From contig OW203991.1 in assembly GCA_934047225.1 (NCBI GenBank), positions 9,300,001 through 9,364,000 on the forward strand: 64,000 nucleotides of DNA. Direction: 5' to 3'. Positions within the stretch are counted from its first letter, which is position 1. The number at the start of each line of letters is the position of its first letter. Below the pieces are notes generated by a model. The model had not been told where the DNA came from, did not search any database, and worked only from the letters and a program-made list of their open reading frames with translations. The position numbers and the translations under genes were made by a program. The DNA comes from Ypsolopha sequella (lineage: Eukaryota; Arthropoda; Insecta; Lepidoptera; Ypsolophidae). Shown in pieces: positions 22,030 through 31,284 of this stretch.

Positions 22030-25000
22030 TTCTCCCGCCGTGAAGTAGTTGCTTCATTACCCGTGGGTAGCACGACGAGCTTCTTTACTGGTCGCCGCAG
22101 GAAGCGCGCCCAGAATTGATCAGCGAGGCGTTGGCTGGTTCGCCACATCTTCTTCAAGCTGAAGTCGGAGTCGTCGAAGACGCCTGGCTGTGGTACTCGG
22201 GATGGTCCACCGAGTAAGAAGTGGTTTGGAGTCAGCACCCCCTGGCGGTCATCAGTCGAGACATGGGTGAGAGGCCTGCTGTTGACGGTATCTTCTACTT
22301 CAGCCAGCAGGGTGGATAGGACTTCTTCTCTCGGGTGTTGCTCATGTAGTACGACTCTAAGGGCGGTCTTCACGCTGCGGACTAGTCGTTCCCACGCTCC
22401 AGCCATGAATGGTGAGAGAGGTGGCAAGAAGCGCCATCGGATGAGGGCGTTGGCGGCTGCTGATGCTAGTTGATGTTCATCCAAGGCCTGGCGGAGTTCG
22501 GCGTCGCTTCCTCGCAGGTTGGCTCCGTTGTCGCTCCAGATTTCTGTTGGTCGGCCGCGGCGCGCCATCATACGACGAAGTGCCATGATGCATGAGTCTG
22601 TGGTCATGGACTCTGTGATTTCTAGGTGGACTGCTCGTGTGGTGAGACATGTGAATAGGGCCACATATCTTTTCTGGTGCTGACGGCCCACGGTGACTGA
22701 GAGTGGGCCGAAGAAGTCCAAACCAGTGAAGGAGAAGGGCCGCTGATGATGTGCTAGTCGGCAGCTTGGCAGGTCCCCAGTAGGCGGCGACGTTGGCTTT
22801 GCTCTTCGGAGTCGGCAGGGCTGGCAGTTGCGGAGTACGCCCCGGACAGTGGGGCGCAGTCGGAGCACCCAGAGTTGTTGTCGAACTTCATTTGCTACGG
22901 TCTCGACCCCGCCGTGGTGTAGCTCTCGGTGTACCCAGTCTATGAGTAACCGGGTGTATGGATGGCTGCCGTCGACGATAGGTGGCGCGCGCTGCTCTGC
23001 TGTGACGTCATCTGCGGCGTCTATACGTGACTTGACGCGCATGATTCCCTCCTCGTCCAGGTAGACAGAGAGGTTTTTGATGCGACTCTCGGGAGCAATG
23101 GGGCTCCCGCCGGTGACACAGGCGAGCTCTTCCGGGAACGCCTGTTGCTGCAGCGCGCGGATCCACAGCTTCTGGGCTTCCATCAAGGTGTCTGCTTCAA
23201 GTGGGGTGAAGCGGTCGGCTGCTGCGGCGGGCGCCCTCGTGGTGGCGCGGGGCTTCGTCGTCTTTCTCGCCGTCGTCCAGGTCGGGTCCGCTTCTGGGTT
23301 CTTCGTCGTCCTCTTGCGCTTGGCAGCAGCGCATTTGACTCTGTGAAGTAGCTGAATGAATTGTAAAACCCTCCCCGTTACCCTTATCAATCGAAGCCAC
23401 GATGAGTAGCGCGTTGGATCAGGTAGCGCCGCTTGCAATTCTGTCGTCCTCTTCATTGTGGCTATCTTCTCTTCTCCTGTGATTGTAGGAGTGATGACGG
23501 GTTCTGCTGGCCAGGAGTCTTCGTTGTTGTACAGGAACGTCGGTCCTCTGAACCATCGATGTGTGTTGTCGAAGCCCACAGGAGTGTCGCGTGTGGCATC
23601 ATCTGCAACATTGTCTCTGGAGGGCACCCAGTACCACTCGTTTACCTTAGAGGCCTCCTCTATTTCGGCGACTCGAAACGCGACAAACTGCTTGAAGACG
23701 CGTGGTCCCGCTCGTAGCCAGCATAAGACTGTTTTGCTGTCAGTCCAGAAGAATCGTTTGGTCGGCCGCTCGTCGTGTTCTTGTTGGACGGTGTTTGCGA
23801 GGCGGCAGCCCAGTACAGCACTCTGTAACTCCAACCGAGGAATAGAAGTGGTCTTGAGTGGTGAGACCCGACCTTTGGCAGCTGCGAGACTTACTTGTAT
23901 GGATCCGTCGCTCATCTTTGTACGCCAGTATACAGCGGCGGCGTATGTTCTCTCGCTGGCGTCGACGAAAGTGTGTAGTTCTCTGTCGACTGCTCCCTCG
24001 TCTCCTGGGTAGCAGCGAGGTAGTGCTATACTACCCAGACTGCGTAGATCATGAAGCCAGCTGTACCATCTCTCTGCGAGGTCCGTTGGTAGCTGCTCGT
24101 CCCATCCAACTCCCAGGCGCCATGTCTCCTGAAGTATGTGCTTCGCTTGGATCGTTACCGGTGTAGCAAAGCCTAGTGGATCGAATAGAGACATTGCCGT
24201 TCGTAGAGTCTCCCGCTTGGTCGGTACCTTGTCTCCGCTGATGATGGCTGGCGCCACACGCGCCATGTTGAGATTGAATCCTAGAGTGTCTGCGCGTGGT
24301 CGCCATACCAGACCCAGGATCTTCTCGCTCCCGCCGGTATCTAGGTCCTTGCTTACCTCTCCTGGTGTAGCCGTGAGGTGTTGGATGGCGGCAGGTTCGT
24401 TGCTTGTCCACTTCTGTAGTTCGAAGTGGCCTCTGCGGTGGATGGTGTCCACTTCCTTGGTGATCCTCTTTGCTTCCTCTACTGTGCTGAAGGATTGTAG
24501 ATAATCATCCATATAGTGATTACGGATTATAGCATCTGTTGCTTGTGGATGTAAATGCCTGAATTCTTCAGCATTTTTGTTCTTCACGAAGATTGCACTC
24601 GCCGGTGAGGAGGTGGCTCCGAAGATGACTGACTTCATACGGTACTCACAAGGTTTTGAAATTTGATCTGCGCCTCTCCATAGGAATCGAAGTGCATCTC
24701 TGTCTTCCTCTCGAATTCCGATGCGTAAGAACATATCCTTTATGTCTGCGGTGACTGCTATCTGATGCTGGCGGAAGCGCATGAGCACGCCGGGCAGTGA
24801 CTGCAGCAGGTCTGGACCAGTGAGGAGTAGCTGATTTAAATTCGTACCTTTTGTAGTAGCCGCTGCGTCATGGACAATCCTCAGCTTCTCTGGTTTTGCT
24901 GGGTTGATCACAGCAAAGTGAGGCAGGTACCAGCGTCTTCCTGGTGTAGATCCCTTTGGAGCGACCTCTGCATAGCCGCTCTTCAGCATCCTCTCCATCT

Positions 25001-26039
25001 GCTCCGTGTAGCGGATTTTCAGGTGGAGATCCTTATCCAGCTTCTTATCCACTCCTTCCAGTCGTCGCAGCGTGGCATCATAGTTGTCTGGGTTGTTGTT
25101 CATGTCGCTCTTCCACAGGAGTCCTACTTCGAAGCTTCCATCTTCTCTGCGCTTTGTGGTGGCTTCCAAGATGTTGAGTGCTCGCTGATCTGGATCAGAG
25201 CGTGGACGGCGAGGCTCGACTCCCAGTGATTCTAAAGCGAAGTGTTCCTGAAGCATCTTGTCGATGTTCTCTTCTTCCATCGGACGAGTTTTCAACACGC
25301 GATGGATCTCAACTTGCTGCGTAGTGTTTACCTTTTCTCCAGTGAGTCCATGTATTACCCACCCCAACCCGGTGAGTGAGGCCACAGGTTCGTCGTGGCA
25401 TCCTGTGCGGGTGTCGCTGGTCATCATCAGTTCCCAGTTATCCTGGCCAATCAGGATGGAAGGAATAGCGTCCTCGTACAGCAGCTGGTTGGTGATATCT
25501 TCCAGGTAACTGCATTTCTCAATCAGTGTGCGTCGAACTGTCTGACCTGTTATTCCTAAGTTAGGAATGGTGCGTGCGTCAATGAAGTGCTCTTCCTGAC
25601 TATGTCTTCCCTTAATTGCGAACGTGATGAGTTGTGTAGCAGCATTCACTCTGGCGCCGGCTATACCTTCTATGTTGAGGGTGCGCTTGGGTCCTTCTGC
25701 TCCTATCTGTCTGGCTACCTCTTCCTTGAGCAGCGTGATGGTAGACCCTCCATCCAAAATTGCGAAGATGTCAGCAGTCCCCTTAGGTCCGGTGAGCGTT
25801 ACCGGAACTATCTTCAATAGAGCCGTTTGTCCTAGCGTAGAGCAGACTGCTCTCATTGCTCGTTCGTCAGCGAGGGTTGCCGCAGTGTCTGGTACTCGAT
25901 GAAGTAGGTGATGATGAAAATACTGACAACCGTCGATGTCACACCTCTTGGCGTTGCAGCGATGCTTATAACTACGGTACCTTAAACATCTGAAGCAGAG
26001 TTTTTTCTGTTTGCAGGTCTCCCATTTCTTATCCAGCAT
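22011..26039 (-). CDS. BEL element 1 pol polyprotein
   Basis: Pol of a BEL/Pao retrotransposon, counted from the first Met (26039): zinc-binding CFRCLRYRSYKHRC (15-28), retropepsin-like protease with ILDGGST (D96), reverse transcriptase with PEKLRIVHDAAA (about 383-394) and catalytic YMDDYL (509-514), RNase H (D693, E737, D767), then integrase with an HHCC zinc finger (HRELHHGG...CQPC) and D,D,E core (GLDFFGP, WSDNGANL, GAWERLVRSV). The frame is open further upstream and includes a canonical zinc knuckle CDYCKRQSHVTADC at 26099-26058. The C-terminus is short: after FWARFL it jumps to RRPVKKLVVLP, so most of the DUF5641 region present in BEL element 2 is deleted. The stop lies inside the 3' LTR. 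Confidence 0.93.
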   Translation of the reverse strand: MLDKKWETCKQKKLCFRCLRYRSYKHRCNAKRCDIDGCQYFHHHLLHRVPDTAATLADERAMRAVCSTLGQTALLKIVPVTLTGPKGTADIFAILDGGSTITLLKEEVARQIGAEGPKRTLNIEGIAGARVNAATQLITFAIKGRHSQEEHFIDARTIPNLGITGQTVRRTLIEKCSYLEDITNQLLYEDAIPSILIGQDNWELMMTSDTRTGCHDEPVASLTGLGWVIHGLTGEKVNTTQQVEIHRVLKTRPMEEENIDKMLQEHFALESLGVEPRRPRSDPDQRALNILEATTKRREDGSFEVGLLWKSDMNNNPDNYDATLRRLEGVDKKLDKDLHLKIRYTEQMERMLKSGYAEVAPKGSTPGRRWYLPHFAVINPAKPEKLRIVHDAAATTKGTNLNQLLLTGPDLLQSLPGVLMRFRQHQIAVTADIKDMFLRIGIREEDRDALRFLWRGADQISKPCEYRMKSVIFGATSSPASAIFVKNKNAEEFRHLHPQATDAIIRNHYMDDYLQSFSTVEEAKRITKEVDTIHRRGHFELQKWTSNEPAAIQHLTATPGEVSKDLDTGGSEKILGLVWRPRADTLGFNLNMARVAPAIISGDKVPTKRETLRTAMSLFDPLGFATPVTIQAKHILQETWRLGVGWDEQLPTDLAERWYSWLHDLRSLGSIALPRCYPGDEGAVDRELHTFVDASERTYAAAVYWRTKMSDGSIQVSLAAAKGRVSPLKTTSIPRLELQSAVLGCRLANTVQQEHDERPTKRFFWTDSKTVLCWLRAGPRVFKQFVAFRVAEIEEASKVNEWYWVPSRDNVADDATRDTPVGFDNTHRWFRGPTFLYNNEDSWPAEPVITPTITGEEKIATMKRTTELQAALPDPTRYSSWLRLIRVTGRVLQFIQLLHRVKCAAAKRKRTTKNPEADPTWTTARKTTKPRATTRAPAAAADRFTPLEADTLMEAQKLWIRALQQQAFPEELACVTGGSPIAPESRIKNLSVYLDEEGIMRVKSRIDAADDVTAEQRAPPIVDGSHPYTRLLIDWVHRELHHGGVETVANEVRQQLWVLRLRPTVRGVLRNCQPCRLRRAKPTSPPTGDLPSCRLAHHQRPFSFTGLDFFGPLSVTVGRQHQKRYVALFTCLTTRAVHLEITESMTTDSCIMALRRMMARRGRPTEIWSDNGANLRGSDAELRQALDEHQLASAAANALIRWRFLPPLSPFMAGAWERLVRSVKTALRVVLHEQHPREEVLSTLLAEVEDTVNSRPLTHVSTDDRQGVLTPNHFLLGGPSRVPQPGVFDDSDFSLKKMWRTSQRLADQFWARFLRRPVKKLVVLPTGNEATTSRRENVHDAD

Positions 26040-26148
26040 GAGCTCTTGGAAGGTGCGGCAGTCAGCTGTGACGTGACTTTGTCGCTTGCAATAGTCGCAG
26101 CTCTTTTCCGTTGACTTGTCCGCCGTTTTATGTTCCTTTTCCGCTGCT

Positions 26149-27761
26149 TTATGTTGTCCTTGCTTGTCCGCCGCTGTATTTGTACGCTGACCTCGACGTG
26201 GCTGCTCCGTATAACGTTGGAACCTCCGGTCGAATATGACGTACCTGGAGCTTCATCTCAGCCTTAAGAAAGCGTCGTATTTTTAGCAGACCCGGCTCAT
26301 CCTCCGCTTGTCTCGCCTCGAAGTCGTACCATCTCGCTCGGTAGAGCGCAGACATCTTGTCCTCTATCATATGCAATGTCTGTGGACTTACGAGGTATGC
26401 CTCTCGCTTCAGCGCTAGGATTGTGGATATCACGGCGTCGACCTTGCAAGCGAAAGTAGCCAGCTCCTTGCCGGCATCAGTAAGGCGGGGCAGCGACTTC
26501 AATTTCTCCAATTCTGCGTAAACAATGTCATCAGGGCGACCAAATACCTCTTCTAATGCGGCTATGATTTCCGAGGGTGGCGCAGTGGTCTTCATTAATC
26601 CTTCTACGAGGTCCTTGGCTGGGCCCCGCAAGCTACGTCGTAGGCGTGCTTTGTTCTCGGCGTCTCCGAAGTGATGTGCTGTAGATGTATAAATATCTCG
26701 CCATGCATACCATTCGTCGTAAGCGCCGCTGTACGGGAGTAACTCGCTGAGATACCTCGGAGCTGTGTTGCGGGGTGCCGGGGAGGAGACTGCTTGAGAT
26801 AGCTGCGAGAGTCCGTGCAGAAACATCTGTTGTTGACGCTCAAACATACCCATAAGGTGATCCGTAGACGGAGCGGTTGCTACGACGTTGCTTGCGGGTT
26901 CCAGCGGCGTGCGCGCCTGACTGGTTTCTTCATTTGCTGTGATCCTCGGCTGCTGCGGCGCGTGGCGTACGTCCTCTTCTGGCGATGCAACTGCGTCGTC
27001 GTGTGGTGCAGGCTGGGGTCGGGGAAACTCGTAGGCACTGTGGTCAATCACTTGAATATTAGTTGTAAGTAAACTTACGCGTTTTGGTCCCTCCAGTGCT
27101 AGCGGCTTGCGACGTGTCCCCTCTATCCAGTCCACCACGCGCCGCTCCGACGTGGTCGTGAAGAGAGAGCGTCGTTCATCCTCTTCATCTTCTTCTTCCT
27201 CGCTGGTGGCGCCTGCCTGCAGCTTGTAGCGCTCGATCTCTATTTGCTTGAGCAGGAGTTCCTCTTGCTGCGAGGGCGTACGGTGCGCACGCTCGAAGTT
27301 CCTCTCGAAGTTGCTGTGCCGTGTCGGGAGACAGGCTTGTCGCCCGGTTGTGGCTGCGCTCCATCTCTCCGGATCGTAGGCAGCCCCTCGCTCCGTCCCT
27401 CTGCATCCCCGACGTGGTGCGGCTCCAGTGACTTGCCGGCGTCGTAGTTGGCGACGTCGACGGAGACCGCGTCGACTGTGGATGCGGGCCCTCGCTGCGG
27501 GCCCAAGGGTGGAGTGACCAAAGGTGGCGTGCCCGCTGTCCTCGGAGTGGATGCGATGGTGGACGACTCGGTTGTCAGTCCGCTTGCCGGCGTGACCGAA
27601 GAGCCCCACGTGTGCGTCGAGGCGGAGCCGTCGGTTGGTGCAGTGTTCATCTTGCTCGTAGTCCCGTCGTCCCCGCCTTTGTTGCTCTCCATCTGGCGCT
27701 GTCCGTCTTCTGCCATGGTGCTGGTGGAGTCGCTCTTGCTTTGTGATCGGGTGGATACCAT
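26149..27761 (-). pseudogene. BEL element 1 gag, frameshifted
   Basis: Gag starts at the ATG at 27761 (MVSTRSQSK, the usual kind of BEL Gag N-terminus) but that frame ends at 27240. From about 27300 downwards the coding signal moves to another frame (QQEELLLKQIEIERYKLQ, then the DUF1759-type capsid region with LLPYSGAYDEWYAWRDIY and ALEEVFGRP) and ends at a stop at 26149-26151. The N-terminal frame is the same as the pol frame, so the ancestral gag-pol was probably one frame, broken by two compensating shifts, one near 27300 and one between about 26230 and 26151. The zinc knuckle belonging to Gag lies downstream of the stop in the pol frame. Confidence 0.85.
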
Positions 27762-27814
27762 CGCACTCTCGACACAACTGCCGAAACCGGAAGTATCCCG
27801 GTTCGAAGGACCAA
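27762..27814 (-). promoter_or_regulatory. BEL element 1 primer binding site and leader
   Basis: The leader between LTR and gag is only about 53 bp. Immediately inside the LTR, with one spacer base, the minus strand reads TGGTCCTTCGAACCGGGA (27813-27796). TGG plus the following bases complement a tRNA 3' end; the CCTTCGA acceptor sequence is what I recall for insect tRNA-Tyr, so tRNA-Tyr is the likely primer, without a database check. Confidence 0.7.
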
Positions 27815-28533
27815 TGTTCAGTACAGGTGTACCGAACGTGCACTGGTTCCAGCAAAGTCCGGCAGTTGTGTGTACGAGAGGAAGCAGGCGAGGTAGGGGC
27901 TAATAAGAGAAACGATAAATCGACTTTGCGATAGCCCCGTCCACACCGATCAGTCGACTCGTTGCTGCTCGATGCTCGCAGCGAGAGAGAGAGAGAGAGA
28001 GACGCTCGCAGATCCTTTCAGTCCCACGCCACCGCTTTTTCTTGTCTCGTTCCTCGAAGCCCGCTGTCCAGGTTGGGTCTTCTATTGCAGTGGAGTGAAG
28101 AGAGGCCTCTGTTGTCTTCGGATGTCTTCAGATGTCTTCTTGTTTCGGCGAGCGGTAGCGGACTGATTTTTTGCCGAATTGAGCGTATTTATATCCTAAT
28201 ATCTAGGCTGTCAGATAGCGCTAGTTGCCACGATTCCTATGTGTCGACCAATCGTTGTGGGGGTAGTCTATCCTTTATTTATAATGGACTGTATTGTTAC
28301 ATTATGTAATTACTATGTATTATTATGTAATACTATTAATATTATGTATTATCATTAGTTATGTTTAGCTTTTTGGGCCGCTATCTAAGTATTTATTTAT
28401 TTGCGACCCAAATGAAACCATATACACCTAAATCATATTTATTTATCTTATAGCTACTTATTTACATATAGCTACCTATTTACATGTTATCTTATAGTTA
28501 TCTTATGTATCTATCTAATCGGCGTCGTGTACA
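27815..28533 (-). repeat. BEL element 1, 5' LTR
   Basis: 719 bp, TGT...ACA, carrying the promoter and polyadenylation functions for the element. It is the intact partner of the LTR split by the LINE and therefore shows the pre-insertion sequence 'gattttttgccgaattg' at 28164-28182. It includes a (GA)10 array at 27983-28002 and the AT-rich block 28290-28520. Confidence 0.93.
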
Positions 28534-28538
28534 CTTTC

Positions 28539-28656
28539 GTTAATGTACTATTGTGGATATCTGTTATTGGCTTTATTTCTTGTATTTTTTGTTAACGTTG
28601 TATTAAGTTTTATGTATTGCTGTTGATGTCCCTAATAAAACTAAATAAATAAATAT
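28539..28656 (+). pseudogene. LINE 3' UTR, right part, resumed after BEL element 1
   Basis: Continuation of the LINE 3' UTR interrupted at 15808. It ends with 'ccctaataaaactaaataaataaat', a polyadenylation signal followed by a short A/T-rich tail typical of lepidopteran jockey-like LINEs. The next sequence 'atatttcggccctcggtatggggccgtcatcagtc' is a separate dispersed motif, also seen in the palindrome at 50563-50794. Confidence 0.65.
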
Positions 28657-28932
28657 TTCGGCCCTCGGTATGGGGCCGTCATCAGTCGAATGTAAAAATG
28701 TATGTATGTGTATAATTTAACTACGCTTCCTAACCGGTATCGTAATATTAACATAATTAAGGGCTTTAACTTAAATAATTAACTTATTAACAGTGTACAG
28801 TGGAGACCACATCAAGCTATACACTTGCAGTACGACATTAGCCCCTACAGAGAAGAATATAAGATGGGTACAAAGTCCAATGTGTCTTACTTGATGCGGT
28901 CTCCACTGTACGTGCAATAAATGACATGCCAT
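28657..28932. other. Non-coding DNA
   Basis: Contains the dispersed 'atttcggccc...ggccgtcatcagtc' hairpin motif (28657-28690), and an inverted pair near 28797-28815 ('acagtggagaccacatcaag') and 28892-28911 ('ttgatgcggtctccactgta') that suggests a small MITE of about 115 bp. No gene. Confidence 0.4.
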
Positions 28933-29191
28933 CAGTGGCGTGCACAGAACTTTTTGCTGGAAAAGCAAGCTATTGGTCAAGAATAACAATAAAAAATATG
29001 AAAAAATTTAAATATCACTTTGAAATAAAAAGTTTGTATAGGAAATTTTCACTCTAGGGTAGACATTGTCTACCCTGGCGTCATACAATTTTTTTTTTCA
29101 AAGTGATATTTAAATTTTTTTCCTATTTTTTTTATTGTTGTTCTTGACCAATTGCTTGCTTTTCCAGCAAAAAGTTCTGTGCACGCCACTG
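28933..29191. mobile_element. hAT-type MITE, copy 3
   Basis: Third copy of the CAGTGGCGTG element, in the opposite internal orientation to copies 1 and 2 (the central segment reads 'actctagggtagac'). It is flanked by a perfect 8-bp target duplication CATGCCAT (28925-28932, 29192-29199). It is fully self-complementary and non-coding, and lies only about 19 bp from the TIR element that follows. Confidence 0.88.
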
Positions 29192-29210
29192 CATGCCATA
29201 TAATATATAC

Positions 29211-29660
29211 GCCAGTAGAAATCGACACTAAAAAACCCTAAATTCGCAAAGCACGATGTAGTGCTGCATTTTTGGTATGTTGTTTGGATCAGTTACGGTG
29301 ATGTAAATCCCAATTTGCAACTTCGAAAAAGTTGTGCTCGCTGCGCACCGCGTGATAAACTGCGAAAATTTGGGACATTTTTCACTTTTTGCTCTAAAAG
29401 TCATAAACTATGCGTTTCCGACAAGTAACATTCGCTACATAAATGAAGCTAATTAAATTTTCAACAATTTAAGCCTATTCGCAGCTCTCTAAACCTTATA
29501 ACAACTATGCTGTGGCCTTTCAAAGATAGTCAGTTTTCCCGAAAATTTGAAATTTTTAGTTTTGCTCCCGTTTGAAGCAAAATATTGGCAAAACCGCTCG
29601 TTCTATGAGAAGGTCGTAAAATAAAGTTGTAGAAAATTTAATTTTCTTTTATTAGAGCAC
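29211..29660. repeat. Left terminal inverted repeat (~450 bp)
   Basis: Reverse complement, with scattered substitutions and small gaps, of 32577-33018. Conserved blocks include 'aaattcgcaaagcacgatgtagtgctgca', 'agttgtgctcgctgcgcacc' and 'ctcgttctatgagaaggtcg'. A 10-bp 'aaaaaccct' insert near 29229-29238 is absent from the right copy. Confidence 0.88.
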
Positions 29661-29904
29661 AACACAATCACTCACAATCTGCATATCAAAACATAAGCTG
29701 GGATTACCTCCACGCGGTGAAGGCGGTAACAGTGTAAACTGGCTAAAACTCCCATCAAATAAACAAATGCCTTCGGGCTTATGTTTTGGTTTTGATTTTC
29801 GCACAAGATAGTAATTGGAAGTAGCCTACTCGGTAACGCAGGGGAGCAGCCAAAAAACTATTATCTTATTAACGCGAACGAAGTCAGGCTAAATAGTCAT
29901 AAAA

Positions 29905-31265
29905 ATGTCGGTTCCACCGGGAGTCTGCTTTGTGTGTCGGCTGGCACTCAAGGAAGGTGACAGTACAGTGGTAATTGTAAAAAAACGTGGCATCCAAACT
30001 CTAATTAACTCGAGTGTGGAGCGTGGCCTCAAAGAGGATGAACTTATTTTGAAAAAGCTAGACGAAGTCAGTGTTCATGATGCTTGCAGAAAGAGATTCA
30101 CCGCTCGGCATAATATTGACGCATGTGCTCGTCGTGGAGGCGATCAAATTCCACAACCCCGCCCATCAACCTCTAGAACATCGGGCCCTATGAATCTTCG
30201 GAGCATTTGTTTCCTTTGTGCGGAGGAAATCACTGAGGAGTTTCTCCAGCTCCAAAACAAACTTCCCAAATCACGCAGAAATGAGGTGTTCAAAGTAGAA
30301 TCAATGACAGTTAGGGAATCAATGCTCGATGCAGCCAGTCGTCGAGGTGATACATGGGGACGGCAAGTCATTGATCGTCTTACAGCTACTTTTGACCTCG
30401 TTGCATCTGATGCCAGGTACCATAAGTTATGCCAAAAGAAGTTTTACAGTCTTCCATTCAGCGTGCGAGAGAAGAAATACTCAGAACCCAAAAATGTCCC
30501 AGAGTGCATGGAATACATATATTCCTATCTTTCTAATAACAGGGCAGAATGCCAGTTTTCCTTGAATGAATTCATTGATCAAATCAAAGGCGAATACAAA
30601 CCTGACATCAGAACTGTCAAAACCCACCTCCAGAATCACTTTGGCGATAAGATCACTTTTGTAGAAATTGGTTGTGGCCGCAGTCATCGTATAGTCATGT
30701 GTTTCACAGATGTTGGACGAAAAATTCTGTATGAGAATTGGTATAATGAAAGAAAGAGCAATCCTGAAGAAGAGCGCATGCGAGTGGTCAAGAGCGCAGC
30801 GGAAATAATATTGCAGGACATTCGTTCAAGAGTATATGACACAACTGAATATCCTCCATCGGACGATTTCCTTGGCAAAACGGATTCTGTTGTACCAAAA
30901 TCGTTACAACTCTTACTTGAAACCATTGTAATGAAACACAAACGCCAGTCCCTCGAAGGTTATAAAAAGAAATGTGTTTCAATTGCTCATGCAATCATCT
31001 CAGCCACGAGAAATCACTCTTTCCTCTCCTCAATCAAGATAGGGTTAGGTACGTACCTGTACAGGAAATTTGGATCAAAGCATCTTGTTAACATTTGCGC
31101 AGCCATGGGATTTTCCTGTAGTTACGATGAGGCGATGCTGGTAGAAAGTTCGGCTATCTCGCAAGGAGGCGGAACGCCACCCATTGAAAAAGGAGCGTTT
31201 GTGCAATTTGTAAGCGACAATGCAGATGTGAATGTTAATACACTGAATGTGAATGTTAATACAAT
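29905..31265 (+). pseudogene. Transposon protein, N-terminal part (two CxxC...HxxC modules)
   Basis: Starts at ATG 29905 (MSVPPGVCFVC). Two similar zinc-binding-looking modules are visible: C8-x2-C11 with H58-x2-C61, and C102-x2-C105 with H173-x2-C176, each ending in a short 'H-x-x-C-x-K/R-x-F' motif. Then comes a segment with HFGDKI (about 245) and an alpha-helical middle, ending at FVQFVSDNADVNVNTL (near 31240). In relatives I recall, this is followed by several hundred residues before the nuclease-like part; here the DNA jumps almost directly to that part, so about 1 kb has been deleted. The frame beyond 31265 is an artefact. Function is unknown; DNA binding by the zinc modules is inference. 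Confidence 0.75.
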
Positions 31266-31284
31266 GTTAATACACTTTCTTCCA

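Larger units (their letters stand above)
15809..28533 (-). mobile_element. BEL/Pao LTR retrotransposon 1, with nested LINE
   Basis: Complete element in minus orientation: 5' LTR 27815-28533, 3' LTR 15809-16205 plus 21672-22029 (split by a LINE). Both LTRs begin TGT and end ACA in element orientation, and the insertion is flanked by a perfect 5-bp duplication CTTTC (15804-15808, 28534-28538), normal for BEL/Pao. Without the LINE the element is about 7.26 kb. Order gag, protease, RT, RNase H, integrase is as in BEL/Pao. Coding capacity is damaged: frameshifts in gag and between gag and pol, and a shortened pol C-terminus. The two LTRs differ by one substitution (15838-region c versus t) and by the length of a GA microsatellite, so insertion was recent. 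Confidence 0.93.

Noticed and set aside
22011..26039. Plus-strand frames of 70-184 codons opposite pol
   Set aside because: They are antisense shadows of the pol frame without motifs.
26149..26230. Programmed frameshift between gag and pol in BEL element 1
   Set aside because: The N-terminal part of gag is in the pol frame, so two compensating mutations explain it better; no slippery heptamer plus pseudoknot was evident.
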